NCBI RefSeq assembly: GCF_014212495.1
Contig: NZ_JACKZC010000001.1
Location: 248,001-312,000 of the forward strand
Length of the DNA stretch: 64,000 nt
Source of the DNA: Pontibacter sp. Tf4
GTDB lineage: Bacteria > Bacteroidota > Bacteroidia > Cytophagales > Hymenobacteraceae
Reading direction: 5' to 3'
The notes beneath the pieces are model-generated. The model was not told where the DNA came from, made no database searches, and saw only the letters and a list, made by a program, of their open reading frames with translations. Positions 53,832-63,140 of the stretch are shown here, piece after piece; the stretch's first letter is position 1, and each line of letters begins with the position of its first letter. The position numbers and the translations under genes were made by a program.

Positions 53832-54287
53832 GACAAATGAACTTGAAACAGCTGGTTAAAGTTGTTCAATTTATGCACAAATATTTAACCTTCTGAATAT
53901 TAATTGATTGCGCTAAAATCAACACCGTTATCAACATAGTTATTTTACTATATCTTTTGTTCAATATATTGTTAATAATATATCAAATAATTGTTAAGTG
54001 CAATGTTTTGCGGGTGCAGGCGCTGCGGTAGCCCCTTTTGCCGTGTGCCTGCCCTGAAGAAGTGCAAATAATAGGGTTTGTTGCTGCAGTTACTCTGCTC
54101 GTTGTTATAAGCCGGGTGTGGATTTGTGGAAAACAGAATTTTCCAGGGCGGCCTCTAAAGCATTGAATGGTTAGGTGTTAGGTGTGTTTTTAACAAGGTG
54201 TAAAAAGTTAGTCCGGGTATTTCAACATCGTTATCCACAGTGTGCGCAAGTATGGCTATAGTTGCAGAACATTTTAGATTACAAGTG

Positions 54288-54319
54288 TTTGCATATTTGA
54301 TATAAGTGCCGTACTTTTG
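54288..54319 (+). promoter_or_regulatory. rplU-rpmA promoter, exact consensus
   Basis: TTTG at 54288-54291, exactly 20 bases, then TACTTTTG at 54312-54319. The rplU ATG is 31 bases downstream. The best promoter match in the window. Confidence 0.75.
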
Positions 54320-54350
54320 CAGACTAAATTTTAAACATACATTGAAGCTG

Positions 54351-54659
54351 ATGTACGCAATTGTAGAAATCGCAGGTCAACAGACCAAAGTAGAGAGCGG
54401 TAAGTTCATCTACGCTAACAAGCTTTCCGGCAATGAAGGTGACGCCGTTGAGTTCGCCAATGTTCTTCTTACAGACGATAACGGAAACATCACCCTTGGT
54501 GCTCCTTTCGTAAGCGGTGTTAAAGTGGTTGGTAAAATCCTTGGCAACGTGAAAGGCGAAAAAATCCGTGTTTTCAAGAAGAAGAGAAGAAAAGGGTATA
54601 GAAAATCAAGAGGACATCGTTCTCACTATACCAAAGTTCTGATCGAGAGCATTGGATAA
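54351..54659 (+). CDS. rplU: 50S ribosomal protein L21
   Basis: Large-subunit ribosomal protein binding 23S rRNA. At 102 residues it has the normal length. The start MYAIVEIAGQQTKVESGKF and the KKKRRKGYRKSRGHRSHYT end are diagnostic. The ATG at 54351 is chosen; an upstream in-frame GTG (54306) lies in the promoter. rpmA follows after 64 bases. Confidence 0.97.
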   Translation: MYAIVEIAGQQTKVESGKFIYANKLSGNEGDAVEFANVLLTDDNGNITLGAPFVSGVKVVGKILGNVKGEKIRVFKKKRRKGYRKSRGHRSHYTKVLIESIG

Positions 54660-54723
54660 GCAGTAAGAGGAAATTTATCGTAGAACCATTTCGGGCCACG
54701 GCCTGAGTAAATAGTAAAATAAA

Positions 54724-54993
54724 ATGGCACACAAAAAAGGAGCTGGTAGTTCTAACAACGGTCGTGAGTCGCACTCAAAACGACTGGGTGTTAAGATTTA
54801 TGGTGGCCAGGATATCATCGCTGGTAACATCATTGTAAGACAAAGAGGTACAGCGCACCACCCAAGCGCAAACGTAGGTATGGGCAAAGACCACACCCTG
54901 TTCGCTCTGGTTGATGGTGTTGTAGAATTCAAGAAAGGTAAGAAAAACCGTTCTTACGTATCTGTAATTCCAAGAGTAGAAGCTGAGGCTTAA
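54724..54993 (+). CDS. rpmA: 50S ribosomal protein L27
   Basis: Large-subunit protein near the peptidyl transferase centre. At 89 residues with start [20 protein letters not shown], the L27 signature. Co-transcribed with rplU. The standard N-terminal MAHKKG is kept and there is no cleaved N-terminal extension like that of Firmicutes L27. A terminator lies 19 bases after the stop. Confidence 0.97.
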   Translation: MAHKKGAGSSNNGRESHSKRLGVKIYGGQDIIAGNIIVRQRGTAHHPSANVGMGKDHTLFALVDGVVEFKKGKKNRSYVSVIPRVEAEA

Positions 54994-55012
54994 TTCTTGC
55001 CGCACAGAATTG

Positions 55013-55042
55013 AAAGGGATGCCCGATGGCATCCCTTTTTTA
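55013..55042 (+). terminator. rpmA terminator
   Basis: AAAGGGATGC (55013-55022) pairs with GCATCCCTTT (55029-55038), followed by TTTATT. Confidence 0.88.
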
Positions 55043-55130
55043 TTTTAAAACAAACTATAAACTATAGCCGGGGGCTTACGTATAATAAAGCAGAAGGAGT
55101 TATAGTTAATACAATTAAACTCTTTTTAGG

Positions 55131-55160
55131 AAAAGGACACTTAATGTGTCCTTTTCTGTT
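55131..55160 (+). terminator. Isolated hairpin with T tract between rpmA and the metH riboswitch
   Basis: AAAAGGACAC (55131-55140) pairs with GTGTCCTTTT (55146-55155), loop TTAAT, then CTGTTTT. No coding frame lies just upstream, so it may end a short non-coding RNA or be a second-chance terminator. Confidence 0.55.
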
Positions 55161-55255
55161 TTAAGGCCATTGGATAGTCTCAAATCACAACTATAGTTAT
55201 ATTCTAATGCAACAAAAATTCGCTTTTTGCGGATAAGTGTAATAACTTGCAGCTT

Positions 55256-55397
55256 CTTATCAAGAAAGACCGAGGGAAAGGGCCCTGTGACGTCTTAGCA
55301 ACCTTGGCAAACTTGGTGCTAATTCCCTTCCGGAAGCATGCTATCCGGAAAAGATAAGATAGTCCATCCTTCACTTCGGGTGTCCTTTCTTGATGAG
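55256..55397 (+). promoter_or_regulatory. SAM-I (S-box) riboswitch
   Basis: The leader of metH folds as a SAM-I riboswitch. P1 pairs CTTATCAAGAAAG (55256-55268) with CTTTCTTGATGAG (55385-55397). The conserved core follows the P1 5' side: GAGGG, then GGGCCCTGTGA, then the TTAGCAACC region (near 55293-55303), all part of the S-box consensus. A P4-like TTCACTTCGGGTG hairpin lies near 55370-55382. The metH start is 35 bases after P1, leaving little room for a separate terminator, which favours control of translation. Binding of SAM would reduce methionine-cycle expression. Confidence 0.88.
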
Positions 55398-55432
55398 CGG
55401 TAGTAAAACGCAAGCGAGAGAAGGATATCAAC

Positions 55433-58400
55433 ATGAAGAAGAACAACCATCCCATTTACAATTTACTGAAAGAGCGTGTACTGGTCCTTGATGGCGCCAT
55501 GGGCACAATGATCCAGCGTTACCAGCTCTCGGAAGCTGATTTCCGTGGCCAGCGCTTTAAGGCTCATCCCTCCGACCTGAAAGGTAACAACGACCTTTTA
55601 TCGATCACGCGTCCGGATATTATCAAAGCCATTCATACAGAGTACCTGGAGGCCGGTGCCGACATCATCGAGACCAACACCTTCAGCGGCACAACTATAG
55701 CCATGGCTGACTATAAGCTGGAGCACTTGGTATATGAGCTCAACTATGAGTCGGCGAGGCTAGCGCGGGAGGCGGCTGATGAAATAGAAGCCAAAGATCC
55801 TTCACATAAACGTTTTGTGGCTGGCGCTATCGGGCCAACTAACCGTACGGCTTCGCTCTCTCCGGATGTGAACAACCCGGGCTACCGCGCCATAACATTC
55901 GACCAACTGGTAGAAGCTTATTATGAGCAGGTGCGTGGTTTAGTGGATGGCGGTGCTGACTTGCTGTTAGTAGAAACCGTTTTTGATACACTGAACTGTA
56001 AAGCAGCCCTTTTTGCTATTCAGGAATTTGTAAATGACGGTGGTAAAGAGCTGCCGATCATGGTTTCCGGAACTATAACGGATGCCAGCGGCCGTACCTT
56101 GTCCGGGCAAACCGTTGAAGCGTTCTGGAATTCCATTTCGCATGCGCCTCTGTTGAGCGTTGGCTTTAACTGTGCCCTGGGTGCGCGCCAGCTGAAGACG
56201 CACATTCAGGAGCTGTCCCGTATCTCAGACTGTTTTATCAGCGCTTACCCGAATGCCGGCTTGCCAAATGCTTTTGGCGGTTACGACGAAACAGCCCAGC
56301 AAATGGGTGCTATAGTTGAAGAATACCTGAAGGAAGGATTGGTAAACATACTGGGTGGTTGTTGTGGCACTACGCCCGTACATACTAAAGTAATAGCAGA
56401 CTTAGTGCGAAAGTATAAACCGCACGTTCCTACCCCGGTTGCCCCACTCCCACGCTACAGCGGCCTCGAGCCTTTAACTATAACCCCCGAAAGCCTTTTT
56501 GTGAATGTTGGTGAACGCACCAATGTTACCGGCTCTAAGATGTTTGCCCGCCTTATAGTTGGCGAAAAGTTTGAAGAAGCCTTGGCCGTTGCCCGTCAGC
56601 AGGTAGAAGGGGGCGCGCAGATCATAGACGTGAACATGGACGAAGGTATGCTTGACTCGGAGCAGGCCATGACCAACTTCCTGAACCTGATCGCTTCTGA
56701 GCCTGACATCGCCAAGCTGCCGATCATGATCGACTCTTCGAAGTGGAGTGTGATTGAAGCCGGTTTGAAATGCGTGCAGGGTAAATCTATAGTTAACTCC
56801 ATCAGCTTAAAAGAAGGCGAAGAAGCCTTTAAGAAACTTGCCCGCAAGGTACGCCAGTACGGTGCTGCCGTGGTGGTAATGGCTTTTGACGAAACAGGCC
56901 AGGCTGATACGCTGGAACGCAGAAAAGAAATATGTGAGCGCTCTTACCGCATTTTGGTAGATGAAGTAGGTTTCCCGCCGCAGGACATCATTTTCGACCC
57001 GAATATCCTGGCTATTGCCACTGGCATAGAAGAGCACAACAACTATGCAGTAGATTATATCGAAGTAGTAAAATGGATTAAGGAAAACCTGCCACATGCC
57101 CTGGTGAGTGGCGGGGTTAGTAACCTGTCGTTCTCGTTCCGTGGCAACGATGTGGTGCGTGAGGCGATGCATACCGTGTTTTTATACTATGCCGTGCAGG
57201 CTGGTATGGACATGGGTATTGTAAATGCGGGTATGCTGGGTGTGTACAGCGAGATACCAACAGAGCTGCGCGACCTGATCGAAGACGTGATCTTTAACCG
57301 CCATCCGGACGCAACAGAAAAACTGGTAACCTATGCTGAAACTATAAAAGGCAAAGGCAAAACTGCCACCGCGGCCGACACCGCCTGGCGCGATGCCTCT
57401 GTGGAAGAGCGCCTGAAACATTCTCTGGTAAAAGGTATAGTTGACTACATAGAAGAAGATACCGAAGAAGCGCGCCAGCAGGCAGTTAAAACCCTGGATG
57501 TAATTGAAGGTCCGCTGATGGCTGGTATGGGCGTAGTGGGTGATTTGTTTGGTGCCGGTAAGATGTTTTTGCCGCAGGTAGTAAAAAGTGCCCGCGTGAT
57601 GAAGAAGTCGGTAGCGTATTTGTTGCCGTTCATGGAAGCCGAAAAGCTGGCCAATGATACCTCCAAATCAACGGCCGGAACTATACTGATGGCGACGGTG
57701 AAAGGCGACGTGCACGACATTGGTAAAAACATTGTAGGCGTCGTGCTGGCCTGTAACAACTATGAAGTGATCGATCTGGGTGTGATGGTGCAGCTGGACA
57801 AGATCCTGGCGGAAGCTGAAGCGCATAAAGTAGATATCATTGGTCTGAGCGGATTGATTACGCCATCGTTGGATGAAATGGTGTACGTGGCACAGGAAAT
57901 GGAGCGCCGTGGCATGAAGATACCGCTGCTGATAGGTGGCGCTACTACATCACGCGTACATACAGCCGTGAAGATCGCGCCGCAGTATAGTGGCCCGGTA
58001 GTGCACGTGCACGATGCCTCGCGAAGCGTAACGGTGGTAAGTAGTTTGCTCAGCAGCGAGCGTGACGCTTACATTGCCGAGATTAAAGCGGAATATGAAA
58101 AGCTACGCGAAGACCACCTGGGCCGTACCAAGGATCGTGCTTTCGCAACTATAGAAGAAGCCCGTGCCAACAAGTATCAGGTAGACTGGAACACTACGCA
58201 GCCAACTAAACCGAGCTTCATCGGCAACAAAACATACACCAATTACCCGCTTTCGGAAATTGTGCCGTACATCGACTGGACACCGTTCTTCCATGCATGG
58301 GAGCTGAAGCGACAATACCCGAAGATTCTGAACGATCCGGAATTAGGCACGGAAGCTGCCAAGCTGTTTAACGATGCGCAGGCCATGCTAAAAGAGATTG

Positions 58401-59146
58401 TTGATAACCAGTTACTGGAAGCGCGTGCTGTAGTTGGTTTCTACCCGGCCAACGTGGAAGCGGATGATACGATTGAAGTTTACACCGATGATTCACGTGA
58501 AAACGTGCTGACGGAATTCCATACGTTAAGGCAACAAGGTAAGAAAGGAGCAAATGTGCCAAACCTGGCCTTTTCTGATTTTCTGGCTCCAAAGGAAACC
58601 GGCGTTAAGGATTATATCGGAGGCTTTGTAGTATCGGCTGGCTTTGGTATTGAAAAGTTGCTGGAGAAATACGAAGCCGAGCACGACGATTATAAATCCA
58701 TTATGGTGAAAGCGCTGGCCGACAGGCTGGCCGAAGCCTTCGCGGAACTGATGCATGCTAAAGTGCGCACGGAACTATGGGGTTACGCACCGGGTGAGAA
58801 CCTGAGCAACGAAGACCTGATCAAGGAGAACTATAAAGGCATTCGTCCGGCGCCAGGTTACCCGGGTTGCCCCGACCATACCGAAAAGATAACCTTGTTT
58901 AATTTGCTGGATGCAGACAGAACATCAGGGGTGATTCTAACCGAGAATCTGGCCATGTATCCGGCTGCATCGGTAAGCGGGCTGTACTTCTCGCACCCGG
59001 AATCGAAATACTTTGGTTTGGGTAAGATCGGCGAAGACCAGGTGACAGATATCGCACAGCGCAAAGGCATGCCGAAAGAAGAACTGGAGCGCTGGTTATC
59101 TCCGAACCTGAACTATGAGCCAAAGCCGCTGGCGCAGGTGGTGTAA
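55433..59146 (+). CDS. metH: Cobalamin-dependent methionine synthase
   Basis: Transfers a methyl group from methyl-THF to homocysteine via cobalamin. At 1237 residues all modules are present in one chain: homocysteine/zinc domain (to about 330, [11 protein letters not shown] near 308 with zinc cysteines), pterin-binding domain (about 355-620, starts [14 protein letters not shown]), B12 cap and Rossmann domains (about 645-900, [11 protein letters not shown] near 758 with the cobalt-ligating His), and the AdoMet activation domain (from about 930, [15 protein letters not shown]). The SAM-I riboswitch lies directly upstream. metF follows after a 233-base gap with a MITE-like repeat. Confidence 0.97.
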   Translation: MKKNNHPIYNLLKERVLVLDGAMGTMIQRYQLSEADFRGQRFKAHPSDLKGNNDLLSITRPDIIKAIHTEYLEAGADIIETNTFSGTTIAMADYKLEHLVYELNYESARLAREAADEIEAKDPSHKRFVAGAIGPTNRTASLSPDVNNPGYRAITFDQLVEAYYEQVRGLVDGGADLLLVETVFDTLNCKAALFAIQEFVNDGGKELPIMVSGTITDASGRTLSGQTVEAFWNSISHAPLLSVGFNCALGARQLKTHIQELSRISDCFISAYPNAGLPNAFGGYDETAQQMGAIVEEYLKEGLVNILGGCCGTTPVHTKVIADLVRKYKPHVPTPVAPLPRYSGLEPLTITPESLFVNVGERTNVTGSKMFARLIVGEKFEEALAVARQQVEGGAQIIDVNMDEGMLDSEQAMTNFLNLIASEPDIAKLPIMIDSSKWSVIEAGLKCVQGKSIVNSISLKEGEEAFKKLARKVRQYGAAVVVMAFDETGQADTLERRKEICERSYRILVDEVGFPPQDIIFDPNILAIATGIEEHNNYAVDYIEVVKWIKENLPHALVSGGVSNLSFSFRGNDVVREAMHTVFLYYAVQAGMDMGIVNAGMLGVYSEIPTELRDLIEDVIFNRHPDATEKLVTYAETIKGKGKTATAADTAWRDASVEERLKHSLVKGIVDYIEEDTEEARQQAVKTLDVIEGPLMAGMGVVGDLFGAGKMFLPQVVKSARVMKKSVAYLLPFMEAEKLANDTSKSTAGTILMATVKGDVHDIGKNIVGVVLACNNYEVIDLGVMVQLDKILAEAEAHKVDIIGLSGLITPSLDEMVYVAQEMERRGMKIPLLIGGATTSRVHTAVKIAPQYSGPVVHVHDASRSVTVVSSLLSSERDAYIAEIKAEYEKLREDHLGRTKDRAFATIEEARANKYQVDWNTTQPTKPSFIGNKTYTNYPLSEIVPYIDWTPFFHAWELKRQYPKILNDPELGTEAAKLFNDAQAMLKEIVDNQLLEARAVVGFYPANVEADDTIEVYTDDSRENVLTEFHTLRQQGKKGANVPNLAFSDFLAPKETGVKDYIGGFVVSAGFGIEKLLEKYEAEHDDYKSIMVKALADRLAEAFAELMHAKVRTELWGYAPGENLSNEDLIKENYKGIRPAPGYPGCPDHTEKITLFNLLDADRTSGVILTENLAMYPAASVSGLYFSHPESKYFGLGKIGEDQVTDIAQRKGMPKEELERWLSPNLNYEPKPLAQVV

Positions 59147-59147
59147 T

Positions 59148-59320
59148 CCGACCACCCCTACCCCTCCTTATCCAAGGAGGGGAGCCTGCTGTTGTTTTGC
59201 TACATTTCAAGTTTTATAGCTGAAGGCTATGGAATGCGATAAAGCAAATTATCAGCTGCATAAGTTGAGTAGTAAGTAATAGTTCCCCGCCTTGGATAAG
59301 GAGGGGTTAGGGGTGGTTGG
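59148..59320. repeat. MITE-like element between metH and metF
   Basis: A 173-base element with imperfect terminal inverted repeats of about 30 bases: left arm 59148-59177 (begins CCGACCACCCCTACCCCTCC), right arm 59290-59320 (begins CCTTGGATAAGGAGGGGTTA). The left arm also holds an internal hairpin CCCCTCCTT with AAGGAGGGG (59161-59182). The interior (59183-59289) is AT-rich without a gene. No target-site duplication was clear. It starts one base after the metH stop. Confidence 0.75.
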
Positions 59321-59379
59321 AGCCGGTGCTGCTAAACCAACCATTTAACAATTGAACCATCTAACAATTTAAGTTTAAA

Positions 59380-60336
59380 TTGAAAGTAACAGACCACTTC
59401 AAAAATGCGAATGGCAAAACGCTGTTCACTTTTGAGATACTTCCCCCGCTGAAGGGCGAAAACATGAAAACCCTGTTCAGCCACATCGACCCGTTGATGG
59501 AGTTTAAGCCACCGTTTATCGACGTGACTTACCACCGTGAGGAATATGTGTACAAACAGCGCGAAAATGGTTTACTCGAGAAGATCACGACCCGCAAGCG
59601 CCCTGGTACAGTAGGTATTTGTGCTGCCATCCAGAACAACTATAAAGTAGACACGGTGCCACACCTGATCTGTGGGGGCTTTAACAAGGAAGAGACTGAG
59701 AACGCCCTGATAGATCTGCACTTCCTGGGCATTGATAACGTGCTGGTACTCCGCGGTGACTGTGTAAAGAGCGAGCAACGCTTTGTAGCAGAGCCCGGCG
59801 GCCATAACTATGCAACAGAGCTGATAGAACAGGTCGTGAACATGAACAACGGTGTTTACCTGGATGATGAGCAGGCCTACCACAACGGTACTGGCTTTTG
59901 TATAGGTGTGGCCGGCTACCCTGAGAAGCACTTCGAAGCCCCAAACCTGAAATCAGACCTGCGCTGGCTGAAGAAGAAGATAGAACTGGGCGCCGATTAC
60001 ATTGTAACACAAATGTTTTTCGATAACCAGAAGTACTTCGACTTTGTGAACCGCTGCCGTGCTGAAGGGATAACCGTGCCGATAATCCCGGGGCTGAAAC
60101 CAATGACTACCAAAACCCAGCTTACCTTACTCCCGAGCCTTTTCCATATTGAAGTGCCGTGTGAGCTGGCCGATGCCATAGAAGATTGTCCGGATAACAA
60201 AGCCGCTGCCCAGGTGGGGGTAGAGTGGGCCATCAAACAATCGAAAGAGCTGATGGAATTTGGGGTGCCATGCCTGCATTATTACTCAATGGGCAAGTCA
60301 GATTCGGTGCGCAAAGTAGCGGAGGCCTTATTTTAG
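59380..60336 (+). CDS. metF: Methylenetetrahydrofolate reductase
   Basis: Reduces methylene-THF to methyl-THF for MetH. At 318 residues. Motifs: FTFEILPPLKGENMKTLF near the start (the FxFExxPP signature), VTYHREEYVYKQRE, VLVLRGD, and GADYIVTQMFFDN. The TTG start is preferred because homologous proteins begin MKVTxH and the next ATG would remove the FxFExxPP strand. It probably shares the riboswitch-controlled metH transcript, unless the repeat between them breaks it. A hairpin terminator follows. Confidence 0.95.
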   Translation: MKVTDHFKNANGKTLFTFEILPPLKGENMKTLFSHIDPLMEFKPPFIDVTYHREEYVYKQRENGLLEKITTRKRPGTVGICAAIQNNYKVDTVPHLICGGFNKEETENALIDLHFLGIDNVLVLRGDCVKSEQRFVAEPGGHNYATELIEQVVNMNNGVYLDDEQAYHNGTGFCIGVAGYPEKHFEAPNLKSDLRWLKKKIELGADYIVTQMFFDNQKYFDFVNRCRAEGITVPIIPGLKPMTTKTQLTLLPSLFHIEVPCELADAIEDCPDNKAAAQVGVEWAIKQSKELMEFGVPCLHYYSMGKSDSVRKVAEALF

Positions 60337-60377
60337 AACACAACACTACACTCTTACAAACAACTAAACTACCTTAG

Positions 60378-60404
60378 GCCGGGGCGTATGCTCCGGCTTT
60401 TTTT
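60378..60404 (+). terminator. metF terminator
   Basis: GCCGGGGC (60378-60385) pairs with GCTCCGGC (60390-60397), loop GTAT, with one G-T pair, followed by a run of T. Confidence 0.88.
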
Positions 60405-60577
60405 ATTTCCTGCAGAAGTATAAACAATTAACGAAGCAACAGCTATAACAGCTTTGCCCCTGAGCAGGCAGAATTTCTTAAAATTCATTGTCGTAAATAT
60501 TTAAATTCTCGTATCCTTCTCTGTACAAGGCAGGCGCAACCAACAAGCCTGAAATTTCTTCAGTAACACAACCTAAC

Positions 60578-61801
60578 ATGTCAGAACAAAAATACGATAC
60601 CATAGTAGTGGGAGCCGGTTTGGTAGGTCTCTCCGTAGCTTATCACCTGAAGCAGCAAAACCCTGATAACAGAGTACTGCTTATCGAAAAAGAGTCCACC
60701 GTCGCGCAGCACCAGTCGGGGCACAACAGCGGTGTTATTCACAGCGGAATATATTACAAGCCGGGCAGCCTGAAGGCCAGGAACTGTATTGCAGGCTATC
60801 ACTCCATCATCGAATTTGCCGAAGAACACGGCATTCCGTATGATATCTGCGGAAAGATCATTGTGGCGACTTCGGTTGCTGAGCTGCCTAAGCTGAACGA
60901 TATTTACGAACGTGGCATACAAAACGGGCTTACCGATCTGAAAAGACTTAAAAGCCTGGATGAGATCCGGGAGTATGAGCCGCACGTAGCCGGTGTAGAA
61001 GCCATTCATGTGCCACAAACAGGTATCATTGATTATCCGGCCATGGCTGCAACACTTCTGCGCCTGTTTAAGCAGAATGGCGGAGAAGCAGCCTTCGGAG
61101 AACAGGTCGTGAAGATCAGATCAGAAAAAGACACCGTGTACGTGGAGACGACGAAAGGCTCCTATACCGCTGCCAGCCTGGTAAGCTGCGGCGGCCTTTT
61201 CTCGGACAGAGTAGCCAACCTGACAGAAGAAGAAAATGACCTGCGGATCATTCCTTTCAGGGGCGAGTACTATAAGCTGCGGGAGGAGAAAGAGTACCTG
61301 GTGCGTAACCTTATTTACCCGGTGCCGGACCCGAGTTTCCCGTTCCTGGGCGTACACTTTACACGCATGATACAAGGCGGTATTGAGGCTGGTCCGAATG
61401 CAGTTCTGGCCTTTAAGCGCGAAGGCTATACGTTCAGCGATTTCAACTTTAAAGACACACAGGATACGTTAACCTGGCCCGGCTTCTGGAAGATTGCAGC
61501 CAAATATGGCAAAACCGGCTTGGGCGAGATGTACAGATCTTTGTCTAAAGCGGCATTTACTAAGGCGTTGCAAAAACTGATGCCCGAAGTACAGGAGCAG
61601 GACCTGGTGCCGGGTGGAGCAGGCGTACGGGCGCAGGCCTGCGACAGAAACGGTAACCTCATCGATGACTTCGACATTCTGAACCGCCGCAACATTATTC
61701 ATGTGCGTAACGCGCCTTCGCCGGCGGCAACATCTTCGCTGGCAATAGGGCAATATATCTGTGATCAGTTAGTGGGCAGCCAGGCTATAGTTAAGCAGTA
61801 A
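60578..61801 (+). CDS. lhgO: L-2-hydroxyglutarate oxidase
   Basis: FAD-dependent oxidase converting L-2-hydroxyglutarate to 2-oxoglutarate, with electrons probably passed to the quinone pool or oxygen. At 407 residues. The N-terminus YDTIVVGAGLVGLSVAYHLK is the FAD-binding loop, followed by HQSGHNSGVIHSGIYYKPGS, a diagnostic LhgO stretch. The end (HVRNAPSPAATSSLAIG) matches the family. Single gene, convergent with the cyclase gene 18 bases downstream. Confidence 0.93.
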   Translation: MSEQKYDTIVVGAGLVGLSVAYHLKQQNPDNRVLLIEKESTVAQHQSGHNSGVIHSGIYYKPGSLKARNCIAGYHSIIEFAEEHGIPYDICGKIIVATSVAELPKLNDIYERGIQNGLTDLKRLKSLDEIREYEPHVAGVEAIHVPQTGIIDYPAMAATLLRLFKQNGGEAAFGEQVVKIRSEKDTVYVETTKGSYTAASLVSCGGLFSDRVANLTEEENDLRIIPFRGEYYKLREEKEYLVRNLIYPVPDPSFPFLGVHFTRMIQGGIEAGPNAVLAFKREGYTFSDFNFKDTQDTLTWPGFWKIAAKYGKTGLGEMYRSLSKAAFTKALQKLMPEVQEQDLVPGGAGVRAQACDRNGNLIDDFDILNRRNIIHVRNAPSPAATSSLAIGQYICDQLVGSQAIVKQ

Positions 61802-61819
61802 GCTTTGACTTAGCTATAG

Positions 61820-62590
61820 CTATAGTTGCGGAAATACCGGCGACAAACTATAGAGTACTGGCTTGCTCGGGCTGGCATCCAGCTGCAGGCTGGCTATCTG
61901 TAAGTTTAGCAGGTACAAGCCATCTGCGATATGGTCGGGTACATAGATCAGTTCGGTTATAGTAGCGCCGCAGCGGGTATTTTTAGGGTATTGCCAGAAA
62001 GCGTGGTGGCACAGCAGTTTGCCTTCGTCCAGTTCACGGTCTACGGATGGCAGGTCCAGGAGCAGGTGCTGTACACCTTTCTCGGCTAAATACTGGCCTA
62101 TAGTTGGCTCTAAGTATGGCGGGTTGGTGCCGGAGTAATGGCGGGTGAGTTTATCGTCGGTGTTAGGTAAGGTGCGGAGAATAACGGCTTCACATTTTAT
62201 GCCCTGTAGTTGTTCGCGTACATCGTCCAGCAATACTACTTCGTCGCCGTTCTGCTGTTTCTGCGGAGCTATAGTTATGAGCTGGGCTACAAATAAAAAG
62301 CGTTTCAGGCAGTTGTGGATGGTGGCATACTCATCGGCGGAGATGTGGCCGTAGCACTCGGTGTGGGTACCGTTGCCGTGTGGCGTAAGGTGCACGCGCT
62401 TATAGTTGGTACTGCCACCGTTGGCTACTGAGCCTACAAAATCGCCTACCCGGATCACATCAAACTGAACCGGCTCTGCCCAGAAACACTCCGGCTGTGG
62501 TTGCCTGTCGTGCAGCGGCATCGAGATATCCAGTGGCTGCAGCGGGTTGAAACTATAGGTCTGGTTGTGGTAGGTAATGGTGGCTTCCAT
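61820..62590 (-). CDS. Cyclase-family metal-dependent hydrolase
   Basis: A 256-residue protein related to kynurenine formamidase-like cyclases. The metal-binding signature is HGNGTHTECYGH (near residues 70-81), a variant of HxGTHxDxPxH. LDISMPLH near the start is also conserved. The substrate is unknown; no kynurenine pathway genes adjoin it. ATG at 62590 is preferred over a TTG seven codons upstream. Convergent with lhgO. Confidence 0.85.
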   Translation of the reverse strand: MEATITYHNQTYSFNPLQPLDISMPLHDRQPQPECFWAEPVQFDVIRVGDFVGSVANGGSTNYKRVHLTPHGNGTHTECYGHISADEYATIHNCLKRFLFVAQLITIAPQKQQNGDEVVLLDDVREQLQGIKCEAVILRTLPNTDDKLTRHYSGTNPPYLEPTIGQYLAEKGVQHLLLDLPSVDRELDEGKLLCHHAFWQYPKNTRCGATITELIYVPDHIADGLYLLNLQIASLQLDASPSKPVLYSLSPVFPQL

Positions 62591-62643
62591 GGTTTGCGGG
62601 CTTTTTAACAAGTATAGCAGAAAATCCCGAAACTATAGGTATC

Positions 62644-63057
62644 CTATTCTTCCAACAGCCAGCGCAAAGCTTCTTCTTCCGAAGTAAAATCCTCGATCTC
62701 GTAGTTTAACAAGCCCGTAGCATCAGCCCGCGCTACTACCGAGGCCAGTGCCAGCTTCTTGAACAGGTTATCGGGCATGACGCGTGCCATTCTGCGCAGC
62801 GGTGTTTGCGAAAATAAATTGTAGTAGGTGTTGGAGAGCCAGTCTTTGGTTTCGGGACCAAGCACCGATACCTGTTGTGCGTTTACCAGTACCAGCTCAG
62901 CTGCCCGGGCTGCAATCACATCGTAGGCCCGCATGGTTTCGGTCTTAAACTGCTCATCGGTTAAAGGGCGCAGCCATTCCGTCCTGACGTAAGAAAGCGC
63001 ATCATCAGCTTCTATTTTAAAATCATCGGAAAGAAAGACTGTAATAAGTTGCGGCAT
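62644..63057 (-). CDS. SpoIIAA-like / STAS-related protein, paralogue
   Basis: A 137-residue soluble protein that shares its layout with the one at 47819-48241: strand region LSYVRTEWLRPL, a central DVIAARAAELVLVNAQQVSVLGPETKDWL (in parts), then ARVMPDNLFKKLALASVVARAD and a final IEDFTSEEEALRWLLEE. The LFKKLALASVVARAD and ALRWLLEE parts are close to LFNKMAVEQIVKRAD and AMAWLAE of the other copy. Function unknown. It lies between the cyclase and hemW genes. Confidence 0.68.
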   Translation of the reverse strand: MPQLITVFLSDDFKIEADDALSYVRTEWLRPLTDEQFKTETMRAYDVIAARAAELVLVNAQQVSVLGPETKDWLSNTYYNLFSQTPLRRMARVMPDNLFKKLALASVVARADATGLLNYEIEDFTSEEEALRWLLEE

Positions 63058-63140
63058 TTATTTTCGGGCATTGAGGATCATGCGGTAGTCCCAACATACG
63101 CAGCAAACAAAATTAGGTGTAAACTATATTATTATTTTAG

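Larger units (their letters stand above)
53704..54350. other. 647-base AT-rich gap between nrdB and rplU, with DnaA-box-like sites
   Basis: No gene was found. The part 53860-54005 is strongly AT-rich. Sites fitting the DnaA box consensus (TTATnCACA) are TTATGCACA at 53871-53879 and TTATCCACA at 54231-54239; TTATCAACA at 53928-53936 has one mismatch, and the minus strand has TTTTCCACA at 54125-54133 (one mismatch) and AAATCCACA at 54117-54125 (two). The gap also carries promoters for nrdB and rplU. It could be a replication origin or a DnaA-dependent nrd regulatory region. No dnaA gene is in the window. Confidence 0.4.

Noticed and set aside
54306..54350. Upstream GTG start extending ribosomal protein L21
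   Set aside because: The extra stretch contains the -7 promoter box, and L21 always begins MYAIVE-like.
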